A stretch of DNA of 64,000 nucleotides from an uncultured Oscillospiraceae bacterium (GTDB taxonomy: Bacteria; Bacillota; Clostridia; Oscillospirales; Oscillospiraceae): assembly GCA_934572335.1 (NCBI GenBank), contig CAKTKU010000009.1:1-64000 (forward strand), given 5' to 3'. A program made the translations under genes and the position numbers. The notes under the pieces were generated by a model, which saw only the letters and a list, made by a program, of their open reading frames with translations, did not search any database and had not been told where the DNA came from. Shown in pieces: positions 15,884 to 25,212 of this stretch (its first letter is position 1; the number at the start of each line of letters is the position of its first letter).

Positions 15884-17218
15884 TTACAGCTTCCAGCCGG
15901 TGGTCTCTTTCTTCCCGCCGACAAAGTCCGCGTATATGCCGGGCTGGCGGATAAGCTCGTCATGCTTGCCCTGCTGCACGATCTGCCCGCCGTCCACGAC
16001 GAGGATCTGATCCGCGCCGCGCACGGTCTTGAGCCTGTGCGCGATCATCAGCACGGTCTTCTCGTGCGTCAGCGCCTCTATCGCCTTTTGCAGCCTGTCC
16101 TCGTTTTCCGGGTCGACGTTGGCGGTCGCCTCGTCGAGAATGATTATCGGCGCGTCCTTGAGCATGGCGCGGGCAATGGCGATGCGCTGGCGCTCGCCGC
16201 CGGAGAGATGCGCCCCGCCTCCGCCGATCACGGTGTCGTACCCATCCGGCAGCGCCGCGATGAAATCGTCGCAGCACGCACGGCGCGCCGCCTCGACGAC
16301 CTGCTCGTGCGTTGCGTCCGGGCAGCCGAACTTTATGTTGTTCTCAATGGTGTCCGCGAAGAGGTATACGTTCTGGAACACCATGCTTATCTGATCCATC
16401 AGCGATTCCAGCGTGTAGTCGCGCACGTCCGTGCCGCCTATGCGCACGCTGCCGCTGTCCACGTCCCAGAAGCGCGCCACGAGATTGCACAGCGTGGTCT
16501 TGCCGCTGCCGGAGGGACCGACGATGGCGGTGGTCGTCCTGTCGGGCAGAGTGACGCTTATATCGTGGAGTATCTCCTTGTGCTCGTAGGAGAAGCTGAC
16601 ATGGTCAAAGACGATGTCGTGCGCGGCGGAGGAGACGGCCTTGCCGTTCTCGTCCATCTGGGGCATTTTTTCGGTCTCGACAGTGCGGTCGATCGCCGCG
16701 CCCGCCAGACGCAGCATGGAAACGCCCATGCCGAAAAGCTTCACCTGGCTGAACACGAGGAACGATACCACAAGCGTCATCAGCGCGTTGGGCAGTGTCA
16801 TGCTGCCGGCGGCCCACAGCGCCACGACGGCGAGCATCATGCCGACGCTTGCGATCTGCAATACGGCTTCCTCCGCGGCGGTGTACGGGGTCATAATGCT
16901 CTCGACCTCGAGATTTGCCTTGCGGTTGGCCTCCAGCGCGTTCTGGAGCTTTTTGTCGCCTTTGCCCGTGAGGTTGAAGGACTTGACAACGCTCATGCCC
17001 TGCACGGTCTCCAGCACGGCCTCAATGAGGTCGGTCTGGGACTTCTGCGTGTTTTCCGCGATGACGGCGGACTTCTTCTCCATCGCGGAGACAACGCACA
17101 GATAGAGAAGTATGCCGCACACCACGCCCACCACGGCAAGGATCACTGCCGTGATCAGCTTTCCGTGCTCGTCCTTGCCCAGCTCCCAAATACGCTGGAC
17201 AGGGCTTTGTTTTTCCAT
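15884..17218 (-). CDS. ABC transporter permease/ATPase with internal deletion in the membrane domain
   Basis: A fused half-transporter of 444 aa instead of about 580. The ATPase domain (about residues 205-444) is complete: Walker A GPSGSGKTT, signature LSGGERQRIAIARAML, Walker B IIILDEATANVD, H-loop MIAHRLKTV. The membrane domain is not. After the first helix (GKLITAVILAVVGVVCGILL) the sequence continues at AMEKKSAVIAENTQKSQ, which in related exporters follows the fourth helix. About 140 residues with helices 2-4 are thus missing in frame. The protein probably cannot form a normal pore. Only one of the usual two subunits is present. It lies downstream of a TetR gene, probably one operon. Confidence 0.85.
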   Translation of the reverse strand: MEKQSPVQRIWELGKDEHGKLITAVILAVVGVVCGILLYLCVVSAMEKKSAVIAENTQKSQTDLIEAVLETVQGMSVVKSFNLTGKGDKKLQNALEANRKANLEVESIMTPYTAAEEAVLQIASVGMMLAVVALWAAGSMTLPNALMTLVVSFLVFSQVKLFGMGVSMLRLAGAAIDRTVETEKMPQMDENGKAVSSAAHDIVFDHVSFSYEHKEILHDISVTLPDRTTTAIVGPSGSGKTTLCNLVARFWDVDSGSVRIGGTDVRDYTLESLMDQISMVFQNVYLFADTIENNIKFGCPDATHEQVVEAARRACCDDFIAALPDGYDTVIGGGGAHLSGGERQRIAIARAMLKDAPIIILDEATANVDPENEDRLQKAIEALTHEKTVLMIAHRLKTVRGADQILVVDGGQIVQQGKHDELIRQPGIYADFVGGKKETTGWKL

Positions 17219-17316
17219 GTTGGACTCCTACTGTTCCGGTTAGACAAAACTAACTGATGATTTATGGAAAGCTGCCGTTTCCGGCAGCATATCCGGCTTT
17301 ATAAAGCGCCGCGGAG

Positions 17317-17940
17317 CTATTCCTGCGCGGTGAACACCGCGAAAAACCCCGTGCGGTGGTAGCGGCTGAGAAGCTCGATGTACTCCGCCGCCTCGTCGCG
17401 GCGCATCCCGTGGCGGATGACCTCAAAAATGCTCTCAAAGCGCGAGGTCGTCACAATGTGCAGCAGCTTTTCCGTCATTGCGCTGCCCATCTGCTGCGCG
17501 CACCCGGCGGTCTCCATGTATTTGTAGGTGTACTCCACCTCTATCCGCACCAGCTCATCCACAAAGTTGTGAAAGCGCGTGCCGTAGGATGCATCCAGCA
17601 GCAGCCGGAACTCGTCCAGATGGTCGTACATATAGTTCACAAGCTCCATCGTGCCGCCGTCGGCGTACTCCGCCATGTGTGCCTCCTGCGCGGCTTTGTC
17701 CATGCGGTGGAACTCCTCCTGTATCTTCAAAAAGCGCTCCGTCATCCCGCTGAGCACCGGCTCGACGATCGCGGAGAACAGCCCCTCCTTGTCGCCGAAG
17801 CGCACGTAGATGGAGTTTGTGCTCGTGTCCGCCGCCGCCGCGATAACGCGCAGGGAAGCGTCCTTGTAGCCGTTATTCAGAAACTCCTCCTTCGCGCAGG
17901 CAAGTATGCGCTCGGATACGCCCTCTATCTGCTTTGCCAT
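17317..17940 (-). CDS. TetR/AcrR-family regulator of the ABC operon
   Basis: A 207-aa regulator. The HTH is in SERILACAKEEFLNNGYKDASLRVIAAAADTSTNSIYVRF, with Val-Arg-Phe closing the recognition helix. The ATG at 17940 is preferred because it gives the usual TetR N-terminus; the longer frame extends toward the operator. It precedes the truncated ABC gene by 98 bases. That gap holds an inverted repeat GTTAG-N6-CTAAC near 17239-17254 and a GCTGCC/GGCAGC hairpin near 17272-17287. Confidence 0.88.
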   Translation of the reverse strand: MAKQIEGVSERILACAKEEFLNNGYKDASLRVIAAAADTSTNSIYVRFGDKEGLFSAIVEPVLSGMTERFLKIQEEFHRMDKAAQEAHMAEYADGGTMELVNYMYDHLDEFRLLLDASYGTRFHNFVDELVRIEVEYTYKYMETAGCAQQMGSAMTEKLLHIVTTSRFESIFEVIRHGMRRDEAAEYIELLSRYHRTGFFAVFTAQE

Positions 17941-17970
17941 CGTCTCGCCTCCAACTATCAATAACACTGT

Positions 17971-18017
17971 TTCATAACTGCGTTATGAATTATAGTTAGA
18001 GTGATTTAATTTGTCAA
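17971..18017 (-). promoter_or_regulatory. Promoter and operator of the TetR-ABC operon
   Basis: On the minus strand: TTGACA (18012-18017), 17-bp spacer, TATAAT (17989-17994). A perfect inverted repeat TTCATAAC-N3-GTTATGAA at 17971-17989 abuts the -10 and covers the start point. Confidence 0.87.
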
Positions 18018-18050
18018 GCCCCATTTTCGCCGTGATCCGCAAAAATGCGC

Positions 18051-18088
18051 AAAAAGCCGGGTACCGCAATAATTTTTGCGGCACCCGG
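18051..18088 (-). terminator. Terminator of the MMPL-GLUG operon
   Basis: A long stem (GCCGGGT and CCGCAA pairing with TTGCGG and ACCCGGC) with a U-run on the minus strand, 13 bases behind the stop of the giant surface protein. Confidence 0.85.
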
Positions 18089-18100
18089 CCATGGATCATG

Positions 18101-21100
18101 TTATTTCGCGTTGTCCAGCGTGAGCTCCGCGTTCACGGAGACCGCCGTCTCCACCAGCACGACCTTCATCGTGCCCGTGCAGTTTATCGTGATGGTGTCT
18201 ATCTCGCCGTCCGTCACGGCCAGCTCCGCCGTGCCGAGGGAGAACACCGCGCCGAGCTTTTCCGCCTCCGGCGCGATGATGGAGACGATGCGCTCAATGC
18301 TGTCAGCGTCAAGCGTCATGGTGTACACGGTGCTCTCGCCGTGCTTGGCGCTCGTCACGTCGCCGCTGATGCACGCGAGGTACACCACATCTGCCAGCTC
18401 CACGTACTTCGCGGCCGTCTGCTCGTTTTCGCCGTCGCTGCTGCCGTCAAGGTCGATGCCGATGTCGTTCTTGCCGATGCGGTAGCTCCGCTCGCCGTCC
18501 GTCACCGTGCTGCTCACGTCAAGCGTCGTGTTCAGCACGACAGGGCCGCAGTCCGCGCGCAGGGCGAGCTTGCCCGTCACGCTCTCGCGCGCCGCCAGCT
18601 CCGACCATGCGGAGATGACGTTCATCACGTCGTCCGTGATCGCCTCAAGGCTGTCCGCGTCGTTCTTCGCGATGGCGTCGCTCACTTCCTCCGGCAGGGT
18701 GAGGGACGAGGAGTAGGTGAAGCCGTCGATCACGGCATCCACGGTGAACGCCGTGCCGCCCGAGAGCCCGCCGTTCGCGGCAAGGGCGATGCGCTCCACC
18801 GCGCCGTCCGTGAGCTTGAGCGTCAGCACCGCGCTCTCGACTGTCAGACTGTCGCTGCCCAGCTCGGGGCAGAGTATGCGCAGCAGCTCATCTGCCTGCT
18901 CCGCGCCGACGGAGAGCGTCGTCTCGCCCTCGTCGTTCTCCGTTACATTGACGTCCTTGTATACCGCCGCGATCTTTGTCAGCAGCGCGCTGTAATCCGG
19001 CGCGGCTCCGCCGAGCGCGTAGGCCTTGCCGTTTTCGAGGATGAGCATATCGTTGGCAAAGTACAGCGACGCGCTGCCGATCTGCGTACGCGACACGCGC
19101 ACCTCGTCAAAGGTCTTTGTGCTCACAGGAATCTTGGTGTCAAGCTCCGTGTCGCCGATGGCGGCGTTGACCGAGATATTCATCTCAAGCTGGGGGCTCG
19201 CGCCGAGCGCGGTGAGCGCGCGGTACGGCGACAGGACGCTCCCGACCTTCGGGGCCAGCACTATCGCCGCCGCGGCGATTCCTGCCAGCAATGCCAGACA
19301 TATTATCAGCGTTATTATCTTGTTCGCGCGCCGTTTTTTGGGCTTTGCCGCGGCGCTGTCTGCGGTGTTGTCCGCCGCGGTGACTGCCGGAGTTTCGGTG
19401 CTCGCGTCCTCCGCGGGCTTTTCGGTCTTGTTCATTGCGGCTCCCTTCGCGCTGTGTCTGCGGCGCAGAATTATCGACAGGACGACTATCAGCATGATAA
19501 CGGCAAGAATGCCGATGATGCCCGCGATGATCCCCGCGGTGCTGACCTCTGCCACAGCGGCAATGTCGATCTCATTGCCCGCAGCGTCAAAGGTGACGTA
19601 GCTGCCAAATTCCTTCGTGTCCGTGCGTATCCAGCGCCCGTTCTGCATCACGTACACCGCGACGCTGCCCACGCTGATCTCCGGCGGGAGATAGTGCACG
19701 GTGTGCGTGCTCTGTCCGTCGTCCGGGATGGAGATGTGCCGCTGCTCGATAATGCCGCCGGAGATGGGGGCGGCGAGCCGTGCGTACCACGGCAGACGCG
19801 CGGCGGAATCCTCCAGCGCCTTGTCAAGGCTCGTGTCAAGCTCCGTCAGCTCGCCCGGCTCTGCGGTGTCCGCCTCGTCGCTGACGGTGTCCGTCGGGGC
19901 GTAGCTGCCCTCGACGAATACTATGGGTTTGCCCTCGCCGCGCTCAGTGCCGGCGGCAATGGCGGTGCGCTCGCGGTCGTATACCGCTTTCACGCGCGTG
20001 TCAAAGTGAAGATCGTTTAGCTCTGTAATGTCCCAGTGCCCGCTGTACCCGTCCTTTGTGGGGATCTCCGGGTAGACGTCCGCGCCGAACGAGGCACCGT
20101 AATCAAAGGTCGCTTCCTTTATCACCTCGTCGTCCACCTCGAACGTGAGCGTCAGATGGCGCATATCGTCGGGGCAGCCGGGGATGGACAGCAGGTTTTC
20201 ATAGCTTATCCTGTCGGAGCGCCCGGCGTAGCTCACCCCGTCAATGCCGGAGAGTGTGTCGGACACAAAGTAGTTTTCCAGAAACTCGCCCGTGTCCGCG
20301 CCGGAGACCGCGCCGTAATACTGCGCCGCGTCCGCGACCTCCACCATGCTCACATTGCCCGCCACGGTGCTTGTCGAGACTGTGCTGCTTGTGACGGTCA
20401 TGGTCTCCGCCGTGCCGGAGCCGACGATGCCGCCAACGTACTTTCCGCCGGAGAGTGTGCATTTCGCCCAGTTGGAGCGTACCGTTGCGTTCGTCAGCCC
20501 CACGATGCCGCCGACATAGTCGCCGTTCTCGCTCTCAACATCGCCGTAACCATAGCAGCCCGTGATAATGCCAAGCTCCATGCGCCCCGCGATGCTCCCG
20601 GCGTAATTTCTCAGCGCGGACACGCTGCCCTTGTTCGTGCAGCCCTGCAGCACCGCCTTCAGCTCGTATTCGCGCTTGTACTCGGCGCTGATGTTGGAGG
20701 ATATGTCGTCCTCCGGGTCGAGCTCGTACTCTATCGCGATCGCGCCCGCGACGCCGCCGATGTTGATGTCGCCCGATACCGCGCCGGAGTTTGTCGAGGC
20801 GCATATCTTGCCCAGCCGCACCAGCTCAATGTCGATGCCGGACGTATCTGTGAGTATGTCTCCGTCGGATGTGCCGATGGAGAATATCGCGTCGAACATC
20901 GTGTTCGACAGCTCGTTGAATTTTTCGTTCACGGCGCGGATATCGTTCGCAACCGCGCCGCTCGCCCCGGCGATAGCGCCGTTGAGCATGGTGATCTGTC
21001 CGCCGATGGCGGAGATGGCGGCGGTCAGACTGCTGAGGTCGGGCGTGACGATGATGTCGCTGCCTCCGCCGCTGATGTCCGGCAGGTCAATGCTGCCGGA

Positions 21101-22270
21101 GCCGGGGTCATAGCCGATGTCCGGCAGGGAGCCGGTGTCACTGCCTGTATCTCCGCTGCCGCTGCCGATGGTGATGTTGATGTCACCCGCCGCGTTGATG
21201 GCATTGCCGACGTAGCCGGACATTTCGTTCAGCCGCGCGGACACCGCGCCGCCCGCGCCCTGCGCGTCGTTTGCCGTCTGGTCGATGAGCGCGCTCAGCT
21301 CGTTGAGCTGCTGCTGCATCTTGGCGAGGGTGCTGTTTTCAATGTTGAGATCCATGTACGGCTCCATCTGCCCGACGATGCCGCCCACGTCCTTGCGCCC
21401 GTACACCTCGCCCTTGTTCGCGCAGCTTGCCATGAAGCCGCAGCTGCGCCCCGCGATGCCGCCGACGTTGTAGCCGACATGCTGGTAGCCAATTATCGCC
21501 TCGTTGACACAGCCGCGGATAATGCCGGAGGAGTACCCGGCAATGCCGCCAGTGTCGGAGGCGGAGTCCACCGTGTCGCGCGAGGAGAGCTTTGCCAGAT
21601 CCATGGACGTGTCGATGGAGAGATCCTGTATCGAGAGCGTCTTGTCCCGGCTCTCGGTGTTGACATAGGCGGAGTTGCGGCACGAGGCGATGAGACCGAG
21701 GTTATACCCCGCGATGCCGCCTGTCATCTTGCTGCCGAAGACCGAGCCCTCGGCAATGCAGGCCTGTATGCTGCCGTTCACGGCGTTCTTCCCGGCGATA
21801 GCGCCGGTGTTCACGCTGCCGTTGACCGTGCCGGTGAAGCGGCAGGAGGCGATGAGCCCGTTGTTCACGCCCGCGATGCCGCCGACGGCCTCCGTCGTGC
21901 CGGAGATGTCCAGCGTGCCGGACACGGTCAGATCACGCACCGCGCCGCTCTCGCCTATCACGCCGAACAGCCCCGCGCGGGAGTATTTGCCCTCAAGGTC
22001 GAGATAGCTTATCGTGTGTCCGTTGCCGTTGAATGTGCCGTTGAAGTAGGGGATAGGGGTGAACGCCGTGGCGTCGAGCGATATGTCGCCGTCCAGCTCC
22101 ACGGTCTTCCCCTGCGACCATGTGTCGCTCACGCAGTTTGCCGCGAGCGCGATGAGGTCGTCCGCCGTGGCTATGTGTATCGCGTCGTCCGCGTAGGCGG
22201 GAACGGCGAACGACATCGCGAAGATGAGAGCGAGCAGCGCGGACACCGCGCGTTTTGCTGTCTTATTCAT
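18101..22270 (-). CDS. Giant GLUG-repeat surface protein (1389 aa)
   Basis: The signal peptide is clear (cleavage near AYADD, residue about 27). Residues about 90-680 carry many GLUG-type repeats of the form GGIAGxNxGxIxxC, which build beta-solenoid surface domains. A low-complexity Asp/Gly/Ser stretch (GSGSGDTGSDTGSLPDIGYDPGS region, about 370-400) interrupts them. Two hydrophobic segments follow at about 905-930 (then RRRHSAKG) and 982-1005. The last 380 residues form a soluble domain of unknown fold. The start overlaps the end of the MMPL gene by 8 bases, so the two are coupled. The pair of helices would place the solenoid and the C-terminal domain both outside (inference). Role unknown. 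Confidence 0.85.
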   Translation of the reverse strand: MNKTAKRAVSALLALIFAMSFAVPAYADDAIHIATADDLIALAANCVSDTWSQGKTVELDGDISLDATAFTPIPYFNGTFNGNGHTISYLDLEGKYSRAGLFGVIGESGAVRDLTVSGTLDISGTTEAVGGIAGVNNGLIASCRFTGTVNGSVNTGAIAGKNAVNGSIQACIAEGSVFGSKMTGGIAGYNLGLIASCRNSAYVNTESRDKTLSIQDLSIDTSMDLAKLSSRDTVDSASDTGGIAGYSSGIIRGCVNEAIIGYQHVGYNVGGIAGRSCGFMASCANKGEVYGRKDVGGIVGQMEPYMDLNIENSTLAKMQQQLNELSALIDQTANDAQGAGGAVSARLNEMSGYVGNAINAAGDINITIGSGSGDTGSDTGSLPDIGYDPGSGSIDLPDISGGGSDIIVTPDLSSLTAAISAIGGQITMLNGAIAGASGAVANDIRAVNEKFNELSNTMFDAIFSIGTSDGDILTDTSGIDIELVRLGKICASTNSGAVSGDINIGGVAGAIAIEYELDPEDDISSNISAEYKREYELKAVLQGCTNKGSVSALRNYAGSIAGRMELGIITGCYGYGDVESENGDYVGGIVGLTNATVRSNWAKCTLSGGKYVGGIVGSGTAETMTVTSSTVSTSTVAGNVSMVEVADAAQYYGAVSGADTGEFLENYFVSDTLSGIDGVSYAGRSDRISYENLLSIPGCPDDMRHLTLTFEVDDEVIKEATFDYGASFGADVYPEIPTKDGYSGHWDITELNDLHFDTRVKAVYDRERTAIAAGTERGEGKPIVFVEGSYAPTDTVSDEADTAEPGELTELDTSLDKALEDSAARLPWYARLAAPISGGIIEQRHISIPDDGQSTHTVHYLPPEISVGSVAVYVMQNGRWIRTDTKEFGSYVTFDAAGNEIDIAAVAEVSTAGIIAGIIGILAVIMLIVVLSIILRRRHSAKGAAMNKTEKPAEDASTETPAVTAADNTADSAAAKPKKRRANKIITLIICLALLAGIAAAAIVLAPKVGSVLSPYRALTALGASPQLEMNISVNAAIGDTELDTKIPVSTKTFDEVRVSRTQIGSASLYFANDMLILENGKAYALGGAAPDYSALLTKIAAVYKDVNVTENDEGETTLSVGAEQADELLRILCPELGSDSLTVESAVLTLKLTDGAVERIALAANGGLSGGTAFTVDAVIDGFTYSSSLTLPEEVSDAIAKNDADSLEAITDDVMNVISAWSELAARESVTGKLALRADCGPVVLNTTLDVSSTVTDGERSYRIGKNDIGIDLDGSSDGENEQTAAKYVELADVVYLACISGDVTSAKHGESTVYTMTLDADSIERIVSIIAPEAEKLGAVFSLGTAELAVTDGEIDTITINCTGTMKVVLVETAVSVNAELTLDNAK

Positions 22271-24701
22271 TCGTCTTTCCCTCCTCGCTGGCGCTGCCTG
22301 AAATGAGATTGAGCTTCACGTCGCCGTCGATGTTCGCGCGCATCACGCCGGAGACCGTGCCGTTTATCTCGCCGCTGACTATGCCGTCGACGAACACCCG
22401 GCCGCCTGTCTCCACCTTCTTCTTCATTATCTTCGGCACGGCGAACGAGGTCTTGTCCACTATCGCCCCGCCGATGAGCAGGATCTGCGGCAGCACGAAC
22501 ATGACAAGGAACATGGAGATTATCGTGCCGCGCCCAAGGCTCTGCCCGATGCCGGCAATCGTCGCCTCGGAGGTCATCTGCCCAATCAGCGTGCCCGCCA
22601 CGGTCAGTATCGTGCCGGAGGTCAGCACCGTCGGGAACGCGAAGTTCAGCGTTTCGATGATCGCCTCCTTGTGCGGCATCTTGTCTTTAAGCTCCTGATA
22701 GCGCGTTGCGATGACGATTGCATAGTCGATGTTCGCGCCCATCTGTATGGAGCTTACCACCAGATAGCTCATGAAGAACAGCCCTGTTCCCGTCAGCGTC
22801 GGAATGGAGAAGTTGATCCATATACTGCCCTGGATCACCAGTATCAGCAGCACCGGCATACCGGCGGACTTGAACGTGAACAGCAGCACAACAAGAACGA
22901 TCAGTATCGACACGATGCTCACGACCGCGTTGTCGGTCGCGAAGGATTTCTTGAAGTCATATTCATTCGTGGAGTTGCCCGCGACGTACACGTTCCCGTC
23001 GGGGTAATACCCCTGCGCGATGGAGCGGATGGTGTCAATGAAGGAATAGGTCTCGTCGCCGCTTTCGGGCAGTGTGAGGTAGAGCAGCATACGGCTGTAC
23101 TCCGTGCCGGAGAGCTGTGCCTTCGCGCTCTCCATCTGCGTTTTCGCGTCGGCGAGCATGTCTGTCTGCTCCTCGTCGAGCGTCACTATCCCGTCGTCCA
23201 CCTGCTGGCACACGAACAGGAACATGTCTATCAGCGGCACCTTGTAGGATGCTATGCTGCCCATCAGCTTGCCGTAGTCGCCATTCTCGGCGGCGTATGC
23301 GGCGTAGATGAGCTGTGCCGCCTCATAGTCCAGCCCTGCCAGCTCCGAAAACTGCCTCGGGGTGAGCTTGTCGGCGAGCATGTACCCGTCCATCGCCTCA
23401 ACGTTTGCCAGTCCCATGGTGTAGTCTATCTCGTCGTAGGTCTCCAGGTCCTCCAGCAGTGCCTTCTCCTTGTCGTAATCCCCCGCGGGCACGACGAGTG
23501 CGAGCATATTCTGCGAGGTGAAGTTGTCGGCGACCATGTTGTCGGCAATCTGACTCTCGTTGAGCTTGGGGGTCGTGAGCGAGCTGTACCCGTAGGCGTA
23601 GGGGCAGTTGTTGGAAAAGTGCAGCCCCAGCACTGCTATGACCACGAATACTATCGGCACGACGTGCCGCGTTGCATAGTCAATTTTACCCACGAACGGT
23701 ATCTTCGGCACAAAGTTCTTGTGCTTTGTCTTGTCTATCAGCGGTCCGAACAGCACCAGCAGCCCCGGCATCAGCACGAACACGCTCAAAAGCGCAAACA
23801 TGATGGCTTTTATGAGGTTTATGCCCATGTCCGGACCGATCTTGAACTGCATGAACATCATTGCCGCGAGACCGCCCACCGTCGTCAGTGAGCTTGCGCT
23901 GATCTCCGGGATGGACTTGGCGAGCGCGGATATTGCCGCCTCGCGTATGGGCATGGTCTCGTGCTGCTCTTTGAAGTGGTTGCAGAGTATGACCGCGTAG
24001 TCCAGCGACAGCGCCAGCTGCAATATGCTTGTGACGGAGTTTGACACGAATGAGATCGTACCCAGCAGGAAGCTGCTGCCCTGGTTGAGTATCATCGCCG
24101 TCACGAAGGTCAGAAGCAGCACCGGCACCTCGCCGTAGGTCTGCGACGTGAACAGCAGTACCGCCACAACTATGACGGCGACGTACACCATGATGATGCT
24201 GACCTCGTGGGCAATGGTGTCCTGCAAGGTGTTGCCCAGCTCCGTGGACACATAGAGGTCGTACCCATCCAGCGCGGCCTTCACCGCGTCCAGCGCGTCC
24301 AGACACTCGTCGTCGTTCTCGTCGTAATCGAACGTCACGGTGAACAGCGCGGAAGCGTGGTTGTAGTGATCCGTCGTCTCGTCAAAGGCGACGCTCTGCA
24401 CGCCCTTGATGTCCGACAGCATATCGTGCAGCTCATCCGCCTCGTCGTAGCTGACGTTTGCCACCATGACCTCCGCCGTGCCGTAGGTCGTGAACTGCTC
24501 CTCCATCAGGTTGAGCGCAATCTTCGTCTCTGCATCATCGGGCAGATATGTGATGAGGTTGTTTTCAACATTCACCCAATTGCGCGAGAACGCAGAAAAG
24601 ATTATCGCTATTATTATTATAAGGAAGAAGAGATTGCGCTTGTCGACAATGAATGTCGCAAGCTGTGTCATGAAGTCGTTCTTTTTCGGCTGCTGAGCCA
24701 T
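22263..24701 (-). CDS. MMPL/RND-family exporter (812 aa)
   Basis: An RND-superfamily membrane protein of the MMPL type. One helix after a short cytoplasmic N-terminus (about residues 23-42) leads to a porter domain. Then come five helices (about 165-345, including ALSLDYAVILCNHFKEQ with the family Asp in DYA), a second extracytoplasmic loop and a second set of helices with MGANIDYAIVIATRYQE. The internal repeat is complete. These proteins export lipids or hydrophobic molecules using the proton gradient. It is first in an operon with the GLUG-repeat protein, which may be an extracytoplasmic partner (inference). Confidence 0.92.
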   Translation of the reverse strand: MAQQPKKNDFMTQLATFIVDKRNLFFLIIIIAIIFSAFSRNWVNVENNLITYLPDDAETKIALNLMEEQFTTYGTAEVMVANVSYDEADELHDMLSDIKGVQSVAFDETTDHYNHASALFTVTFDYDENDDECLDALDAVKAALDGYDLYVSTELGNTLQDTIAHEVSIIMVYVAVIVVAVLLFTSQTYGEVPVLLLTFVTAMILNQGSSFLLGTISFVSNSVTSILQLALSLDYAVILCNHFKEQHETMPIREAAISALAKSIPEISASSLTTVGGLAAMMFMQFKIGPDMGINLIKAIMFALLSVFVLMPGLLVLFGPLIDKTKHKNFVPKIPFVGKIDYATRHVVPIVFVVIAVLGLHFSNNCPYAYGYSSLTTPKLNESQIADNMVADNFTSQNMLALVVPAGDYDKEKALLEDLETYDEIDYTMGLANVEAMDGYMLADKLTPRQFSELAGLDYEAAQLIYAAYAAENGDYGKLMGSIASYKVPLIDMFLFVCQQVDDGIVTLDEEQTDMLADAKTQMESAKAQLSGTEYSRMLLYLTLPESGDETYSFIDTIRSIAQGYYPDGNVYVAGNSTNEYDFKKSFATDNAVVSIVSILIVLVVLLFTFKSAGMPVLLILVIQGSIWINFSIPTLTGTGLFFMSYLVVSSIQMGANIDYAIVIATRYQELKDKMPHKEAIIETLNFAFPTVLTSGTILTVAGTLIGQMTSEATIAGIGQSLGRGTIISMFLVMFVLPQILLIGGAIVDKTSFAVPKIMKKKVETGGRVFVDGIVSGEINGTVSGVMRANIDGDVKLNLISGSASEEGKTNE

Positions 24702-24742
24702 GCTGACACTCCTTTGCTCATTGCTTATACAATAACAATCAT

Positions 24743-24772
24743 ATTATAGTATAAAATATCGGCCTCGGTCAA
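24743..24772 (-). promoter_or_regulatory. Promoter of the MMPL-GLUG operon
   Basis: On the minus strand: TTGACC (24767-24772), 18-bp spacer, TATAAT (24743-24748). Confidence 0.65.
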
Positions 24773-24899
24773 GTGTCACCGCGGCGGCGCTTAGATGCGT
24801 CTCCATGACGGAAAATGAAATTTTCATAGCATACGGTGTAACAAACGCCGTAGTTGCGCGTACATCATATCGAAAACACTTTTAGAAAGGAGCAATATC

Positions 24900-25121
24900 A
24901 TGAACGACAAGAACGATGCGGTCACATATAAACTCTCGGAGGAGGAGCTTGCGCTTGCTTCCGGCGGAAAAGTGCAGCATTGGGAGGAGGATCGGCAGAA
25001 GCCGACTGGTATACCGTGCCCGAACTGCGGAAAGTTTATCCCGACCACTATTACAGAGCTGATCACGCAGGGGCATCTCCGCTGCCCGTACTGCCTCATG
25101 AAAATCACTATTGACAAATAA
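24900..25121 (+). CDS. Double-glycine leader peptide with a four-cysteine zinc-ribbon core
   Basis: A 73-aa peptide with AAAGGAG before the ATG. The N-terminal 23 residues end in KLSEEELALASGG, a classical double-glycine leader of the type cut by C39 peptidase transporters or used in RiPP pathways. The 50-residue remainder has C40-P-N-C43 and C62-P-Y-C65, a zinc-ribbon arrangement. No modifying enzyme or C39 transporter lies nearby; the adjacent MMPL exporter is divergent. It may be a secreted small protein or a bacteriocin-like effector (inference). Confidence 0.8.
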   Translation: MNDKNDAVTYKLSEEELALASGGKVQHWEEDRQKPTGIPCPNCGKFIPTTITELITQGHLRCPYCLMKITIDK

Positions 25122-25147
25122 GACTTGCATAACAGAATAGAAGCAGC

Positions 25148-25198
25148 CATACCCCCAATAAGCTTTCACGTTTTCCGTGTCCGCTTATTGGGGGTATG
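25148..25198. terminator. Long hairpin between two converging genes
   Basis: A perfect 16-bp stem (CATACCCCCAATAAGC with its complement, 19-nt loop) between the small peptide gene and the converging acidic-protein gene. There is no U-run on either strand, so the terminator function is likely from position only. Confidence 0.6.
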
Positions 25199-25212
25199 CT
25201 CATGTCTGAGGT

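Noticed and set aside
14212..15963. 583-aa minus-strand frame opposite the desulfurase and mnmA genes
   Set aside because: Composition typical of antisense frames in GC-rich DNA; both sense genes have all catalytic motifs.
20036..22306. 756-aa plus-strand frame opposite the GLUG-repeat gene
   Set aside because: Repetitive only because the GLUG repeats are repetitive; the sense protein has a signal peptide and repeats.
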